A stretch of 38,969 bases of DNA from JBGPYM01 sp041493205 (GTDB lineage Bacteria; Bacteroidota; Ignavibacteria; UBA10030; UBA6906): assembly GCA_041493205.1 (NCBI GenBank), contig JBGPYM010000003.1:1-38969 (forward strand), written 5' to 3'. Of the stretch, positions 25,275 through 33,865 are shown in pieces. The number at the start of each line of letters is the position of its first letter. The first letter of the stretch is position 1. The position numbers and the translations under genes were made by a program. The notes beneath the pieces are model-generated. The model was given only the letters and a program-made list of their open reading frames with translations, did not search any database and had not been told where the DNA came from.

Positions 25275-26399
25275 TCACTTCCGTATGGCAGCTGCAATTG
25301 CGCGGGCGCAGTCGAGCGTGGTGGCGCACCCCCCCATGTCGTACGTCCTGACCTTCCCCTCGCGGATGACGGCCGCGGTGGCCTCGTCGATCTGCTTCCC
25401 CTTGCCGGTCTCGCCGAGCCAGTCGAGCATCATCTTCGCCGCCAGGATTGTCGCAATGGGATTCACCTTGTACTGGCCGGCGTACTTGGGGGCTGAGCCG
25501 TGCGACGGTTCGAAGACCGCCAGTTTTTTCCCGATGTTTCCGGAACAGGCGAAACCGAGGCCCCCGACCATCTGTGCGGCGAGATCGGAGATGATATCCC
25601 CATAGAGATTGGGGGCCACCAGCACGTCATAGCTCATCGGATTCTTGAGGAGCCACATGCAGATCGCGTCGACATTTGCCTCGTCCATGGCGATGCCGGG
25701 AAACTCTTTTGCGACCCGTTTCGCCTCTTCCAGGAAGAGGCCGTCGGTTGCGCGGACCACATTGGCTTTATGGACCACCGTCACCTTTTTTCGACCGTTG
25801 TCGCGGGCGAATTCAAACGCCGCGCGGACAATCCTTTCGGATCCCCGCTTCGTATTCACTTTGCAGGAGACCGCGTACTGATCGCCGGCGAGGTCTTTGA
25901 ACGCCGCGAACGGCTTCGAAAGCTGTGCCAGGACGGCAGCGAGCTCGCGCGGGACCGGATTGAATTCCACGCCTGCGTACAGGTCTTCGGTATTCTCACG
26001 GAAAACGACGAGGTCGATCCCCTCCTTGAAATTGAGCGGGTTTCCCGGATAGGCCCGGCACGGGCGGAGGCAGGTATAGAGGTCGAACACCTGCCGCATG
26101 CGGACGATCGGCGACCGGTAGACGAGTCCTTTGCCTTTGAGAGCGGGAATGAGCTCCGCCTCGGCCGCGCTGACCGGCTTGGATGTGATGGCACCAAACA
26201 TGGCCGCATCGACTCTTCGGAGAAGGTCGATCGTGCGGGCGGGAAAGGCATCGCCTTCGCTCCTCCAGAACTCCCAGCCGATATCCCCGTGGATGTACTC
26301 GGCCTCCAGGCCTACGGCGTCCAGGACGATCCGGGTGGCTTCCATCACTTCGGTGCCGACGCCGTCGCCGGGCAGCCATGCAATCTTATAGGCACTCAT
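25275..26399 (-). CDS. Isocitrate/isopropylmalate-family decarboxylating dehydrogenase
   Basis: 374 residues. The family landmarks are LPGDGVGTEV (9-18), the substrate helix SPIVRMR (96-102), LRP with R112, FRENTEDLYAGVEF with R134 and Y141, HKANV with K211, and PNLYGDIISDLAAQ with its metal-binding aspartates. The coenzyme loop HGSAPKYAGQ has K305-Y306, the pair that selects NADP in E. coli isocitrate dehydrogenase. The E. coli substrate residue N115, which contacts the third carboxylate, corresponds to I98, whereas S113 is kept as S96. That could mean a 2-hydroxy acid without the extra carboxylate, such as 3-methylmalate (giving 2-oxobutyrate + CO2); isocitrate remains possible. It heads the five-gene block. 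Confidence 0.85.
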   Translation of the reverse strand: MSAYKIAWLPGDGVGTEVMEATRIVLDAVGLEAEYIHGDIGWEFWRSEGDAFPARTIDLLRRVDAAMFGAITSKPVSAAEAELIPALKGKGLVYRSPIVRMRQVFDLYTCLRPCRAYPGNPLNFKEGIDLVVFRENTEDLYAGVEFNPVPRELAAVLAQLSKPFAAFKDLAGDQYAVSCKVNTKRGSERIVRAAFEFARDNGRKKVTVVHKANVVRATDGLFLEEAKRVAKEFPGIAMDEANVDAICMWLLKNPMSYDVLVAPNLYGDIISDLAAQMVGGLGFACSGNIGKKLAVFEPSHGSAPKYAGQYKVNPIATILAAKMMLDWLGETGKGKQIDEATAAVIREGKVRTYDMGGCATTLDCARAIAAAIRK

Positions 26400-26497
26400 A
26401 CGGTGGCGTAATCCTTTTCAGGTGGCGTGAAACAAGAAAACTCCGCCGGCCGGCCCGCGTCCGCGGCTCCCCGGTGCGACGGAGGGTGAGGCGGGGA

Positions 26498-26749
26498 TCA
26501 GTCCGCGATCCCGGTTTCCAGGTCCTTCTGGATCGTCAGCTCCTCAAGCTCCTTGCGCAGCGTATCCGCGTGTCCCTGTTCCATGTCCGCGAGGGACATC
26601 AGGACGCGCCGCGTGTGCACATTGCCGGTCATGGCCGCGGCGCGGCGGTAATAGTCGCGCGCATCCTCCTCGTCCGCAATTGCGAGCTCGAGGACATCCT
26701 GAATGGACATTGCGCTCCAGGCAAGGTCGTCGTGACGAACGTGAGGCAT
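26498..26749 (-). CDS. Half-size ferritin-like (rubrerythrin-type) protein
   Basis: 83 residues from the ATG at 26749, one base after the neighbour's stop (TGATATG). A second ATG at 26710 (MSIQDVLELAI) has a GGAG upstream and would give a more typical 70-residue protein; I cannot decide between them. Two helices carry half of a di-iron site: EEDARDYYRRAA and DMEQGHADTL, with the pattern E-x28-E-x2-H. A four-helix ferritin fold needs two such halves, supplied by a homodimer or by the adjacent paralogue, which has the same spacing. The role may be oxidant or iron handling for the oxygen-sensitive ferredoxin oxidoreductase upstream (inference). Confidence 0.7.
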   Translation of the reverse strand: MPHVRHDDLAWSAMSIQDVLELAIADEEDARDYYRRAAAMTGNVHTRRVLMSLADMEQGHADTLRKELEELTIQKDLETGIAD

Positions 26750-26750
26750 A

Positions 26751-26999
26751 TCAGGCAAAGCTGTCGTTGATCTTTTCCAGCGTGTCAAATTTTACGGTCA
26801 GGATTTCCCGTTTTTCACGGAGGACCGCAATGGCATGTTCCCGCTCGCTGACGAGCGATTCCAGGATCTCCCGCACATCGGGGTAGTCACAACTGGCGAG
26901 GTACTCCCGGTACATCCCGACCGCCTCCTGTTCCCTCCGTTCCGCCAGTTCCAGGGCGCTGCACAGCCCCTTACACGAATGCATGCAATTCGGATCCAT
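26751..26999 (-). CDS. Half-size ferritin-like protein with N-terminal cysteines
   Basis: 82 residues, with a strong AGGAGG ribosome site 5 bases before the ATG. The N-terminus holds three cysteines (MDPNCMHSCKGLC), possibly a metal or cluster site. Two helices follow: ERREQEAVGMYREYL and SLVSEREHAIAVL, again E-x28-E-x2-H as in the next gene. With its neighbour it could assemble a complete E/ExxH + E/ExxH rubrerythrin-like di-iron bundle. It lies 28 bases after VorC, so it is cotranscribed with the oxidoreductase. I know no characterised protein of this exact layout. Confidence 0.68.
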   Translation of the reverse strand: MDPNCMHSCKGLCSALELAERREQEAVGMYREYLASCDYPDVREILESLVSEREHAIAVLREKREILTVKFDTLEKINDSFA

Positions 27000-27027
27000 C
27001 AAATCCTCCTCTGCCGAACATTGTGTG

Positions 27028-27582
27028 TTACACGGCCGCTTCGACCGGTCCCGCGAGTTCCATTCCCCGCCGCAGCGCCGACTCATTCAGCGGGAGCAGG
27101 TGGTGGTAGCGCTCCGGAAGCACTTTTTTCAGCGCCGACATCACAGCGCCGGTTTCGACGACGTGCGACCGCTCGAGGAACGCCCCCAGGACGATCATGT
27201 TCATCGTTTTCGCGTTCTTCAGTTTCAGGGCCTCGACCACGGCGGCCACCGGAAGGATCTGGCAATCGGTCCTCGTCGGCGGGTGAATGATGCTGGTCGA
27301 TTCGTAGATGAGCAATCCGCCCGGACGAACGGCGGCCTCGAACTTATCGAGCGAGGGCTGATTCAGGGCGATGACCGTGTCGAATGTTGTGATTATCGGC
27401 GAGCTCACTTTCGCGTCGGAGACGATGACTATGCAATTCGCCGTGCCGCCGCGCATCTCGGGCCCGTATGACGGCATCCAGCTGATTTCCTTCCCTTCCA
27501 CCATACCGGCGTAGGCAAGGGTCATACCCATGGAGAGAACACCCTGGCCTCCGAATCCGGCGATGAGCAATTCATGTTTCAT
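27028..27582 (-). CDS. vorC: 2-oxoacid:ferredoxin oxidoreductase, gamma subunit
   Basis: 184 residues. The gamma-domain signature LLIAGFGGQGVLSMGMTLAYAG lies at 5-26 (start of the motif: AGFGGQG), with PSYGPEMRGGTANC and a central IALNQPSLDKFE. This subunit helps bind CoA and shapes the active site with the alpha and beta subunits. It starts 12 bases after the beta-subunit stop, with AGAGGA between them. The order delta, alpha, beta, gamma matches operons annotated as 2-ketoisovalerate (VOR) or 2-oxoglutarate (KOR) oxidoreductases. The substrate in this locus is probably a small or branched 2-oxoacid. Confidence 0.88.
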   Translation of the reverse strand: MKHELLIAGFGGQGVLSMGMTLAYAGMVEGKEISWMPSYGPEMRGGTANCIVIVSDAKVSSPIITTFDTVIALNQPSLDKFEAAVRPGGLLIYESTSIIHPPTRTDCQILPVAAVVEALKLKNAKTMNMIVLGAFLERSHVVETGAVMSALKKVLPERYHHLLPLNESALRRGMELAGPVEAAV

Positions 27583-27594
27583 AACCCGGTCCTC

Positions 27595-28371
<777 letters not shown>

Positions 28372-28372
28372 G

Positions 28373-29461
28373 TCAGTACGCCTCCGCAGTCTGTGCAACG
28401 TCACGCCGGACTATCGCGTCGAGGGCCCGCACGACCTCATCGGGTGCGGGAATGATGCCGCCCATGCGTCCGTAGAAGCCGACCGGCACGCGGCCTTCGA
28501 CGGCCAGGCGGACATCTTCGATCATCTGTCCGGAATTCATTTCGACCACGAGGACGCCCTGGACCCGTTCCGCGAGTTCACGGATCGCGGTCGTGGGGAA
28601 CGGCCAGAGTGTCTGGGGACGGAGCAGGCCCGCCTTGATTCCCTGTGCGCGTGCAATCTCGACCGCACCTTTCGCGATGCGGGCGGCAAGCCCGTAGGCA
28701 ACGATCAGGTACTCGGCGTCGTCCGCGTGGAATTGCTCGCTCCGGGTCTCCGCCGCTGCAATGCGGCCGTACTTCTCCTGCAGGCGGATGTTGATCTGCT
28801 CCATCTTTTCCGGTTGAATGTGGAGCGAGGTAATGATGTTGCGTTCCCGTGATTTCGGCTTTCCGGTCGTGGCCCACGGCTTTGCGGGGATATGTTCGGC
28901 CGGGATGTACTCTTTGAACTGCACCTTCTCCATCATCTGTCCGAGGGCGCCGTCGGCAAGAATCATGACGGGATTGCGGTACCTGTCGGCGAGGTCGAAG
29001 GCGTCGTACACGAAATCCGCCATCTCCTGCACGCTTGCGGGCGCGAGCACGATCAGCCGGTAATCGCCGTGGCCTCCACCCTTGACGGCCTGGAAATAGT
29101 CTCCCTGCGACGGCTGGATGGTGCCAAGACCGGGTCCGCCCCTGTTGACGTTGACGACCAGGCAGGGGAGCTCGGCGGCGGCGATGTACGAGATGCCCTC
29201 CTGCATGAGGCTGACGCCCGGACTGGACGACGAGGTCATGACACGGGCGCCGGCGCCTGAGGCGCCGTACACCATGTTGATGGACGCCACCTCGCTCTCC
29301 GCCTGCAGGACGATCATTCCCCGGCGGCGGCCCTGGTCGGCCAGGTACTCGAGGATTTCCGACTGCGGCGTAATGGGGTATCCGAAATAGGCGTTGCAGC
29401 CGGCGCGGATTGCCGCTTCTGCCAGCGCCTCGTTCCCTTTCATCAGCTGGACATCGCTCAC
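28373..29461 (-). CDS. vorB: 2-oxoacid:ferredoxin oxidoreductase, alpha subunit (VorB type)
   Basis: 362 residues from a GTG at 29461, chosen because AAAGGA lies 8 bases upstream; an in-frame TTG two codons earlier and an ATG six codons later also exist. The signature LMKGNEALAEAAIRAGC is that of VorB-type subunits; then YFGYPITPQSEI, SSSSPGVSLMQEG, NVNRGGPGLGTIQPSQGDY and a C-terminal domain with EMNSGQM. It holds the pyrimidine-binding half of the thiamine site. It starts 2 bases after the ferredoxin subunit. VorB-type enzymes accept branched and short 2-oxoacids, and 2-oxobutyrate would fit the neighbours (inference). Confidence 0.88.
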   Translation of the reverse strand: MSDVQLMKGNEALAEAAIRAGCNAYFGYPITPQSEILEYLADQGRRRGMIVLQAESEVASINMVYGASGAGARVMTSSSSPGVSLMQEGISYIAAAELPCLVVNVNRGGPGLGTIQPSQGDYFQAVKGGGHGDYRLIVLAPASVQEMADFVYDAFDLADRYRNPVMILADGALGQMMEKVQFKEYIPAEHIPAKPWATTGKPKSRERNIITSLHIQPEKMEQINIRLQEKYGRIAAAETRSEQFHADDAEYLIVAYGLAARIAKGAVEIARAQGIKAGLLRPQTLWPFPTTAIRELAERVQGVLVVEMNSGQMIEDVRLAVEGRVPVGFYGRMGGIIPAPDEVVRALDAIVRRDVAQTAEAY

Positions 29462-29463
29462 GG

Positions 29464-29757
29464 TCAATTCCTTTCGCTGTCGATGGAGACGGAGATATTT
29501 CCGGAAACATTACTGATGGTCGCGACCGGCACCTTCGCCTTTTTCTTGTTCTCGCGGTAGACGGTGATCACCGCGTCGGGACAGACGAGGGCGCAATTAA
29601 TGCACCCCGTACAATTATCCTTCACCAGCACCGCGTAGTGGTATCCCTGCGCGTTGAAGCCGGGGGCGAGCGCCAGGCTTTCCTGCGGGCAGGCATCAAT
29701 GCAGAGCTCGCATCCCTTACAGGTCTCTATCGCGAATGTTACGGATCCTTTCGCCAT
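29464..29757 (-). CDS. vorD: 2-oxoacid:ferredoxin oxidoreductase, delta subunit (2x[4Fe-4S])
   Basis: 97 residues with two classic cluster motifs: CKGCELCIDACP (13-24) and CTGCINCALVCP near residue 49. It passes electrons from the thiamine site to external ferredoxin. AAGGAG stands 8 bases before the ATG, and the gene begins 11 bases after the CoA-transferase stop. The last 20 residues (ATISNVSGNISVSIDSERN) form an unusual polar tail without a known role. Confidence 0.9.
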   Translation of the reverse strand: MAKGSVTFAIETCKGCELCIDACPQESLALAPGFNAQGYHYAVLVKDNCTGCINCALVCPDAVITVYRENKKKAKVPVATISNVSGNISVSIDSERN

Positions 29758-29768
29758 CAGGCCGCTCC

Positions 29769-31103
29769 TTAGAGGTAGTGATGCTTTTTTGCAAATACTT
29801 CCAGGTCCGCGCGGAACTGCGGATGGGCGATGCTGATCAGCAGCTCCGCCCTCTGGCGCACGGACCTTCCGTGCAGGTTCACAACGCCGAATTCGGTTGC
29901 CACATAGTGGACATCGCCTTTGGATGTTGTCACCCCCGCCCCTTCCTGCAGCCGCGGCGCGATGCGGGAGATGGTCCCGGATTTGGCCGTCGAGGGGAGT
30001 GCGATGATGGGCTTGCCGCCTTCAGACCGTGCGGCGCCGCGGATGAAGTCGACCTGACCGCCGAACCCGCTGTAAAAGCGGTGGCCCATGGAATCGGCAC
30101 AGACCTGCCCCGTCAGATCGACCTCAATCGCCGAATTGAGCGCCACCATCCGGCTGTTGCGCGCGATGGTGAAGGGGTCGTTCGTGAACTGCGTCGGGCG
30201 GAACTCCATGGCAGGATTATTGTCGATGAAATCGAACAGCACCTGGGAGCCAAGGACAAAGGAGGTAACGATTTTTCCGGGGAGCAGGGTCTTGCGCATG
30301 TTGGTGATGACGCCGGACTCCACGAGCGGGATAATCCCGTCGGAAATCATTTCGGAATGAATCCCAAGATGTTTCCGGTCGCCCAGGAATTTGACCGTCG
30401 CGTCGGGGATGCGCCCGATTCCCAGCTGCAGCGTCGATCCATCCTCCACCAGTCCGGCCACGTTTTCACCGATCCGCCGGTACACCTCAAGTTCCTCGGG
30501 GGTCTCGTCGCCCTCCAGCTGGGGGAGTTCCTTGAGGGGGGTACTCACTTCGATGCAATAATCGATCTTGCTGATATGGATGAAGCTGTCGCCGAGGGTG
30601 CGCGGCATATTCGTGTTGACCTGCGCAACCACGATCTTGGCGACTTCGGCCGCCGCCTTCGTGCATTCCACGCCGACGCCGAAACTGCAGTAGCCGTGCT
30701 CATCAGGGGGAGACACCTGGATCAGGGCAACGTCCACGGGATATTCCCTGTTATACAGGAGAGCCGGGATTTCGGAGAGAAAGATCGGCGTAAAATCCGC
30801 GCGCCCCTCGTTGACCGCAGTACGGACATTTTTCCCGATGAAGAACGCGTTGTGCCGGAAGTGGCCGGCCATTTCGGGGCGGACGTACGCGGCCTCGCCG
30901 ACACCCAGCAGGTGGCACACTTCGACATCCCGCAGGTCCGCGTACCGTTCCACCATTGCATCCACGAGGACCTGCGGTACTGCGCAGCCCGGATGGATGT
31001 AGACACGGTCCCCCGACTGGATGACCGAGACTGCGTCGGCGGGGGATACGAATTTCCGTTCGTATTTCCGTTTGACCGTCGCAGAGATCGAGTTATAATG
31101 CAT
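29769..31103 (-). CDS. Acetyl-CoA hydrolase/transferase family enzyme (4-hydroxybutyrate CoA-transferase-like)
   Basis: 444 residues from the ATG at 31103, preceded by AGGAG. It is a class I-type CoA-transferase of the Cat1/Cat2/AbfT family: GDRVYIHPGCAVPQVLVDAM near the N-terminus, LIQVSPPDEHGYCSFG (127-142), LQLGIGRIPDA, the catalytic glutamate E251 in GIHSEMISDG, and GFGGQVDFIRGA. It exchanges CoA between short acids such as acetate, propionate, butyrate or 4-hydroxybutyrate. Located just upstream of the VOR genes, it could release propionate from propionyl-CoA, or load CoA onto it, conserving the thioester energy. The acid pair is unknown. Confidence 0.88.
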   Translation of the reverse strand: MHYNSISATVKRKYERKFVSPADAVSVIQSGDRVYIHPGCAVPQVLVDAMVERYADLRDVEVCHLLGVGEAAYVRPEMAGHFRHNAFFIGKNVRTAVNEGRADFTPIFLSEIPALLYNREYPVDVALIQVSPPDEHGYCSFGVGVECTKAAAEVAKIVVAQVNTNMPRTLGDSFIHISKIDYCIEVSTPLKELPQLEGDETPEELEVYRRIGENVAGLVEDGSTLQLGIGRIPDATVKFLGDRKHLGIHSEMISDGIIPLVESGVITNMRKTLLPGKIVTSFVLGSQVLFDFIDNNPAMEFRPTQFTNDPFTIARNSRMVALNSAIEVDLTGQVCADSMGHRFYSGFGGQVDFIRGAARSEGGKPIIALPSTAKSGTISRIAPRLQEGAGVTTSKGDVHYVATEFGVVNLHGRSVRQRAELLISIAHPQFRADLEVFAKKHHYL

Positions 31104-31131
31104 TGTCAACTCCTGAGAGAAACGTCAAGAT

Positions 31132-32457
31132 TCAATGTTGTGTCGCATCAATGGATGCTGCGAGATCCCGGATGATGTCTTCGGGCTTTTCCAGTCCGAT
31201 TGCCAGCCGGATCCCGCCCGGATCGAGTCCTTTTGCGATCTGTTCTTCCGGCGGGAATGCAGAATGCGTCATGGAGCCCGGGTGTTCGATGAGCGTGCGG
31301 ATGTTCCCCAGACTCACCGCCAGCGTAATGCAGTACGACGTGCGGGCGACGTGATTGATGAAGCACTCTGCGTGTTTCAGCGCGTCGGCGGGCTTTTCCC
31401 CCTTCATGACGAAGTAAATCATTGCGCCGGGGGCAAAATTGCCGTCATAGTCCACCATCTGCCGCCGGGCGAGCTCCTTCTGTGCGAACTGCGGCAGGCC
31501 GGGGTAGTGCACGCACGCGAGCTCCCGGCGGGTCGTCAGAAACTGTGCAACGGCCTGGGCGGTCTGCTGCATTTGCCGCATCCGGACTGCAAGCGTGGGG
31601 AGTCCCTGGACGAGCACCGGCCAGGCGCTCTTCGGCGAGAGGACGCCGCCGAAGTCCTTCCGGTAGAGCATGAGCCTGTCCCGGCTCCACTGGGGTCCGA
31701 TCACGACACCGCCGATGTCGGTCCCAAACCCTCCGATCGCCTTGGTAAGGGAGTGAACGACGAAGTCTATTCCGAGGGAGATCGGCCGCTGGCAGAACGG
31801 GGTGGCAAAGGTACTGTCCACCACCGTGTAGAGCTGTTCGTTTTCCCCGCGCGATTCGTTAATTTCACGCGCAATGTCCGCCACCGCTTTCAGGTCCGTC
31901 AACCGGAGGTTTGGATTGACGGGCGATTCCATATAGAGCACGCGCGTTTGCGGGGTGATCGACCGGCGCACCTCCTTCACATCGGTGAAGTCGATGAACC
32001 GCGCGTTGATCTTGAGCCGGGGGTACCAGTTGGTCAGGAGCGAGTAGGTGCAGCCGTAGATGGTCTTATGGGCGAGGATTTCGCTCCCGGCGCCGGTCAG
32101 GATGCCGAGAACACCGGCGATGGCGGCCATGCCGCTTGCAAACGAGACGGCGATTTCTCCCTGTTCCGCGAAGGCGAGATTCTCCTCAAGCATGTCCTTG
32201 TTGGGCTCGCCGAGCCGGTCATAGATGTAGATCGGCGCTTTTGCGGCGACCGTGAGTTCGGGACTCGAGTGCGCGAACTCGGCGAATCCCTGGGCGCCGC
32301 GGCCGGCGCTGTCGAGGCGGAAGGTCGCGGATGCGGAAATGGGGGGAAGCAGGTGATGGCTGTAATCCCACCGCGGATCGTTCATCTTTCCGTAGATCAG
32401 GTGCGATTCAGCGGAGTAGCCGTCTTCTTCGTTGGTCTTCGTCGTGTCGGTTGCCAT
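31132..32457 (-). CDS. Cys/Met-metabolism PLP enzyme, methionine-gamma-lyase-like
   Basis: 441 residues from the ATG at 32457. The PLP-binding lysine is K239 in HSLTKAIGGFG. YGCTYSLL places C136 where methionine gamma-lyase has its conserved cysteine, whereas cystathionine lyases and synthases usually have glycine there (YGGT). YDRLGEPNKDMLEENLAFAEQG, SFASGMAAI and SPVNPNLRLTDL are standard for the family. The expected reaction is L-methionine to methanethiol, ammonia and 2-oxobutyrate. A long-looking N-terminal stretch before this ATG is non-coding read-through into the neighbour. It lies 29 bases upstream of the CoA-transferase stretch that begins at 31103. Confidence 0.8.
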   Translation of the reverse strand: MATDTTKTNEEDGYSAESHLIYGKMNDPRWDYSHHLLPPISASATFRLDSAGRGAQGFAEFAHSSPELTVAAKAPIYIYDRLGEPNKDMLEENLAFAEQGEIAVSFASGMAAIAGVLGILTGAGSEILAHKTIYGCTYSLLTNWYPRLKINARFIDFTDVKEVRRSITPQTRVLYMESPVNPNLRLTDLKAVADIAREINESRGENEQLYTVVDSTFATPFCQRPISLGIDFVVHSLTKAIGGFGTDIGGVVIGPQWSRDRLMLYRKDFGGVLSPKSAWPVLVQGLPTLAVRMRQMQQTAQAVAQFLTTRRELACVHYPGLPQFAQKELARRQMVDYDGNFAPGAMIYFVMKGEKPADALKHAECFINHVARTSYCITLAVSLGNIRTLIEHPGSMTHSAFPPEEQIAKGLDPGGIRLAIGLEKPEDIIRDLAASIDATQH

Positions 32458-32492
32458 ACTGTTCGTCAGTCGGTGCTGGTGCGGGATGCGCG

Positions 32493-33611
32493 TCAGAGAA
32501 CTGTTCTCGTCCGGAGGACATCTTCCACGGGACGACGCGGCGTACGGGCGGGAGCAGCGAGTGAAAACCCAATACGCAGCAGGATTTGAGGCCAGGCGGA
32601 GAGCCCGAGCAGAGCGCGCAGTTGCACCCGGAGCTCCGGTACCTGTACGGGCATATTGAAATAACTGTGCTGCAGACCTTCCCGTGTCAGGGTCAGCAGC
32701 AATTTTTGCAGGAGCTGTCCTGCGTCCAGCCAGTGAGGTACCGTGTCTTCGCTCTGCAGGACGATGAGGCCGGGCGCCTCGATACAGAGATTCCTGTCGG
32801 CGGCGGACCGGATGACACTGACATCCAGCATCCGCGTGGTCCACTGTCCGAGGGCCGATGCCATGGTGCTGACGCCCAGCGCCGCCCCGGTGATGCCGTC
32901 CGGTTTCTTCGTCCAGTTGGGACGGACCCATTCGGCGCAATCGCCGCGAAAGGCGGGGTCTGCCAGCTGCATCCGGTCGGCCGCTTCCACAAGTTCTGCG
33001 ACCCCGGTATTGATTCTGCCATCGGAAGAGACATACACCCCGGCGAGTCCGTCTGTTTCCAGACCCCGTACGTGGCGGAGCAGCGATTCGGGCACGCGGG
33101 AGAGGAGGAACGGGTTGCGGTTGGTGTGCCGCCGGGGTATGGCTGTAAAGAGGGACATCAATGCCTCATCGCCGCCTGCGTCAGAGGAACGCGGGCTCAG
33201 GGAGAGGAAGGCCAGGGGCCGTTCGCTGTCGCCGCTCTCGTTGTAGCTTACCCGGCAGTCGAATCCAAACCGCTCGGCGGCCACGCGCAGGGTGAAGAGC
33301 GCCGTGCCGATGCTCATGAGCAGCTCGCGGTTTCCGGGGTCAACGACCGGCATACGCCGCGCATAGTCCGCATAGAGTTCGACGCCCTCGGGGGTAATCC
33401 CAAACCACCACGGCTGCGTGTTATGCGTCGAGGGGGCGAGGATCGCATAGCGCAGGAGAAATGCGAATTGCTCCTCCCGGGAGCCGTCGGCGGGATACTC
33501 ACGCTCGTCGACTGCATAGGGCGTGGTCATCGGATCAAAGCTGGAGCGTCCCATGCGGCTTCCGTCCTCCCCGCCGATCTCAAGCCGTGTATTGTAGAGC
33601 ATCACACTCAT
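32493..33611 (-). CDS. Acg-type nitroreductase-family FMN protein
   Basis: 372 residues. The nitroreductase-fold start is APSTHNTQPWWF (59-70), followed by IGTALFTLRVAAERFGF and RRHTNRNPF, as in the long, duplicated Acg-like branch of the family. Such proteins bind FMN, sometimes tightly and without clear nitroreductase activity. The gene overlaps the ferredoxin gene as ATGA, suggesting that the ferredoxin feeds electrons to the flavin (inference). It ends 35 bases before the PLP enzyme. Confidence 0.8.
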   Translation of the reverse strand: MSVMLYNTRLEIGGEDGSRMGRSSFDPMTTPYAVDEREYPADGSREEQFAFLLRYAILAPSTHNTQPWWFGITPEGVELYADYARRMPVVDPGNRELLMSIGTALFTLRVAAERFGFDCRVSYNESGDSERPLAFLSLSPRSSDAGGDEALMSLFTAIPRRHTNRNPFLLSRVPESLLRHVRGLETDGLAGVYVSSDGRINTGVAELVEAADRMQLADPAFRGDCAEWVRPNWTKKPDGITGAALGVSTMASALGQWTTRMLDVSVIRSAADRNLCIEAPGLIVLQSEDTVPHWLDAGQLLQKLLLTLTREGLQHSYFNMPVQVPELRVQLRALLGLSAWPQILLRIGFSLAAPARTPRRPVEDVLRTRTVL

Positions 33612-33865
33612 TTCTGGTCGTTACCGATTTGATCGGTGAGACACCGGATCGCGTCCACCGGACAATCTTCCATCGCTTCGAGCATGAATTCCTCTTCTTC
33701 GGCCGATTGCGGCTGGCGGGCAACAAAATAGGTGTTGGAGTCCTTCTGGAAATCGAAATTCTCCGGCGCCAGCGACGCGCAGTAGGCGCACCCGTCGCAT
33801 TCCTCCGTCGTGAAGTACTTTCCCGGCACGTTCCCCGGCAGTTTGATGGTATCTACACTTTCCAT
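33608..33865 (-). CDS. Single-cluster ferredoxin
   Basis: 85 residues. C23-x2-C26-x2-C29 (CDGCAYCASLAPENF) and C68 in DCPVDAI provide the four ligands of one [4Fe-4S] cluster, as in Thermotoga/Desulfovibrio-type ferredoxins; a second motif is absent. An acidic stretch SAEEEEF precedes the last ligand. Its 5' end overlaps the end of the ccmF gene by 13 bases and its stop overlaps the start of the nitroreductase. Confidence 0.88.
   Translation of the reverse strand: MESVDTIKLPGNVPGKYFTTEECDGCAYCASLAPENFDFQKDSNTYFVARQPQSAEEEEFMLEAMEDCPVDAIRCLTDQIGNDQK

Noticed and set aside
21347..26399. A reductive TCA segment (citryl-CoA lyase, aconitase, isocitrate dehydrogenase)
   Set aside because: Kept only as an alternative: the YMAT loop, loss of the isocitrate N115 equivalent and a VorB-type oxidoreductase fit a non-tricarboxylate substrate better.
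29736..32589. Two plus-strand open frames of about 480 codons opposite the CoA-transferase and PLP-enzyme genes
   Set aside because: Both are mirror frames of well-recognised minus-strand enzymes and show no family motifs.
32458..32940. N-terminal extension of the methionine-gamma-lyase-like gene
   Set aside because: It overlaps the nitroreductase coding region and has no family similarity; the ATG at 32457 gives the usual length.
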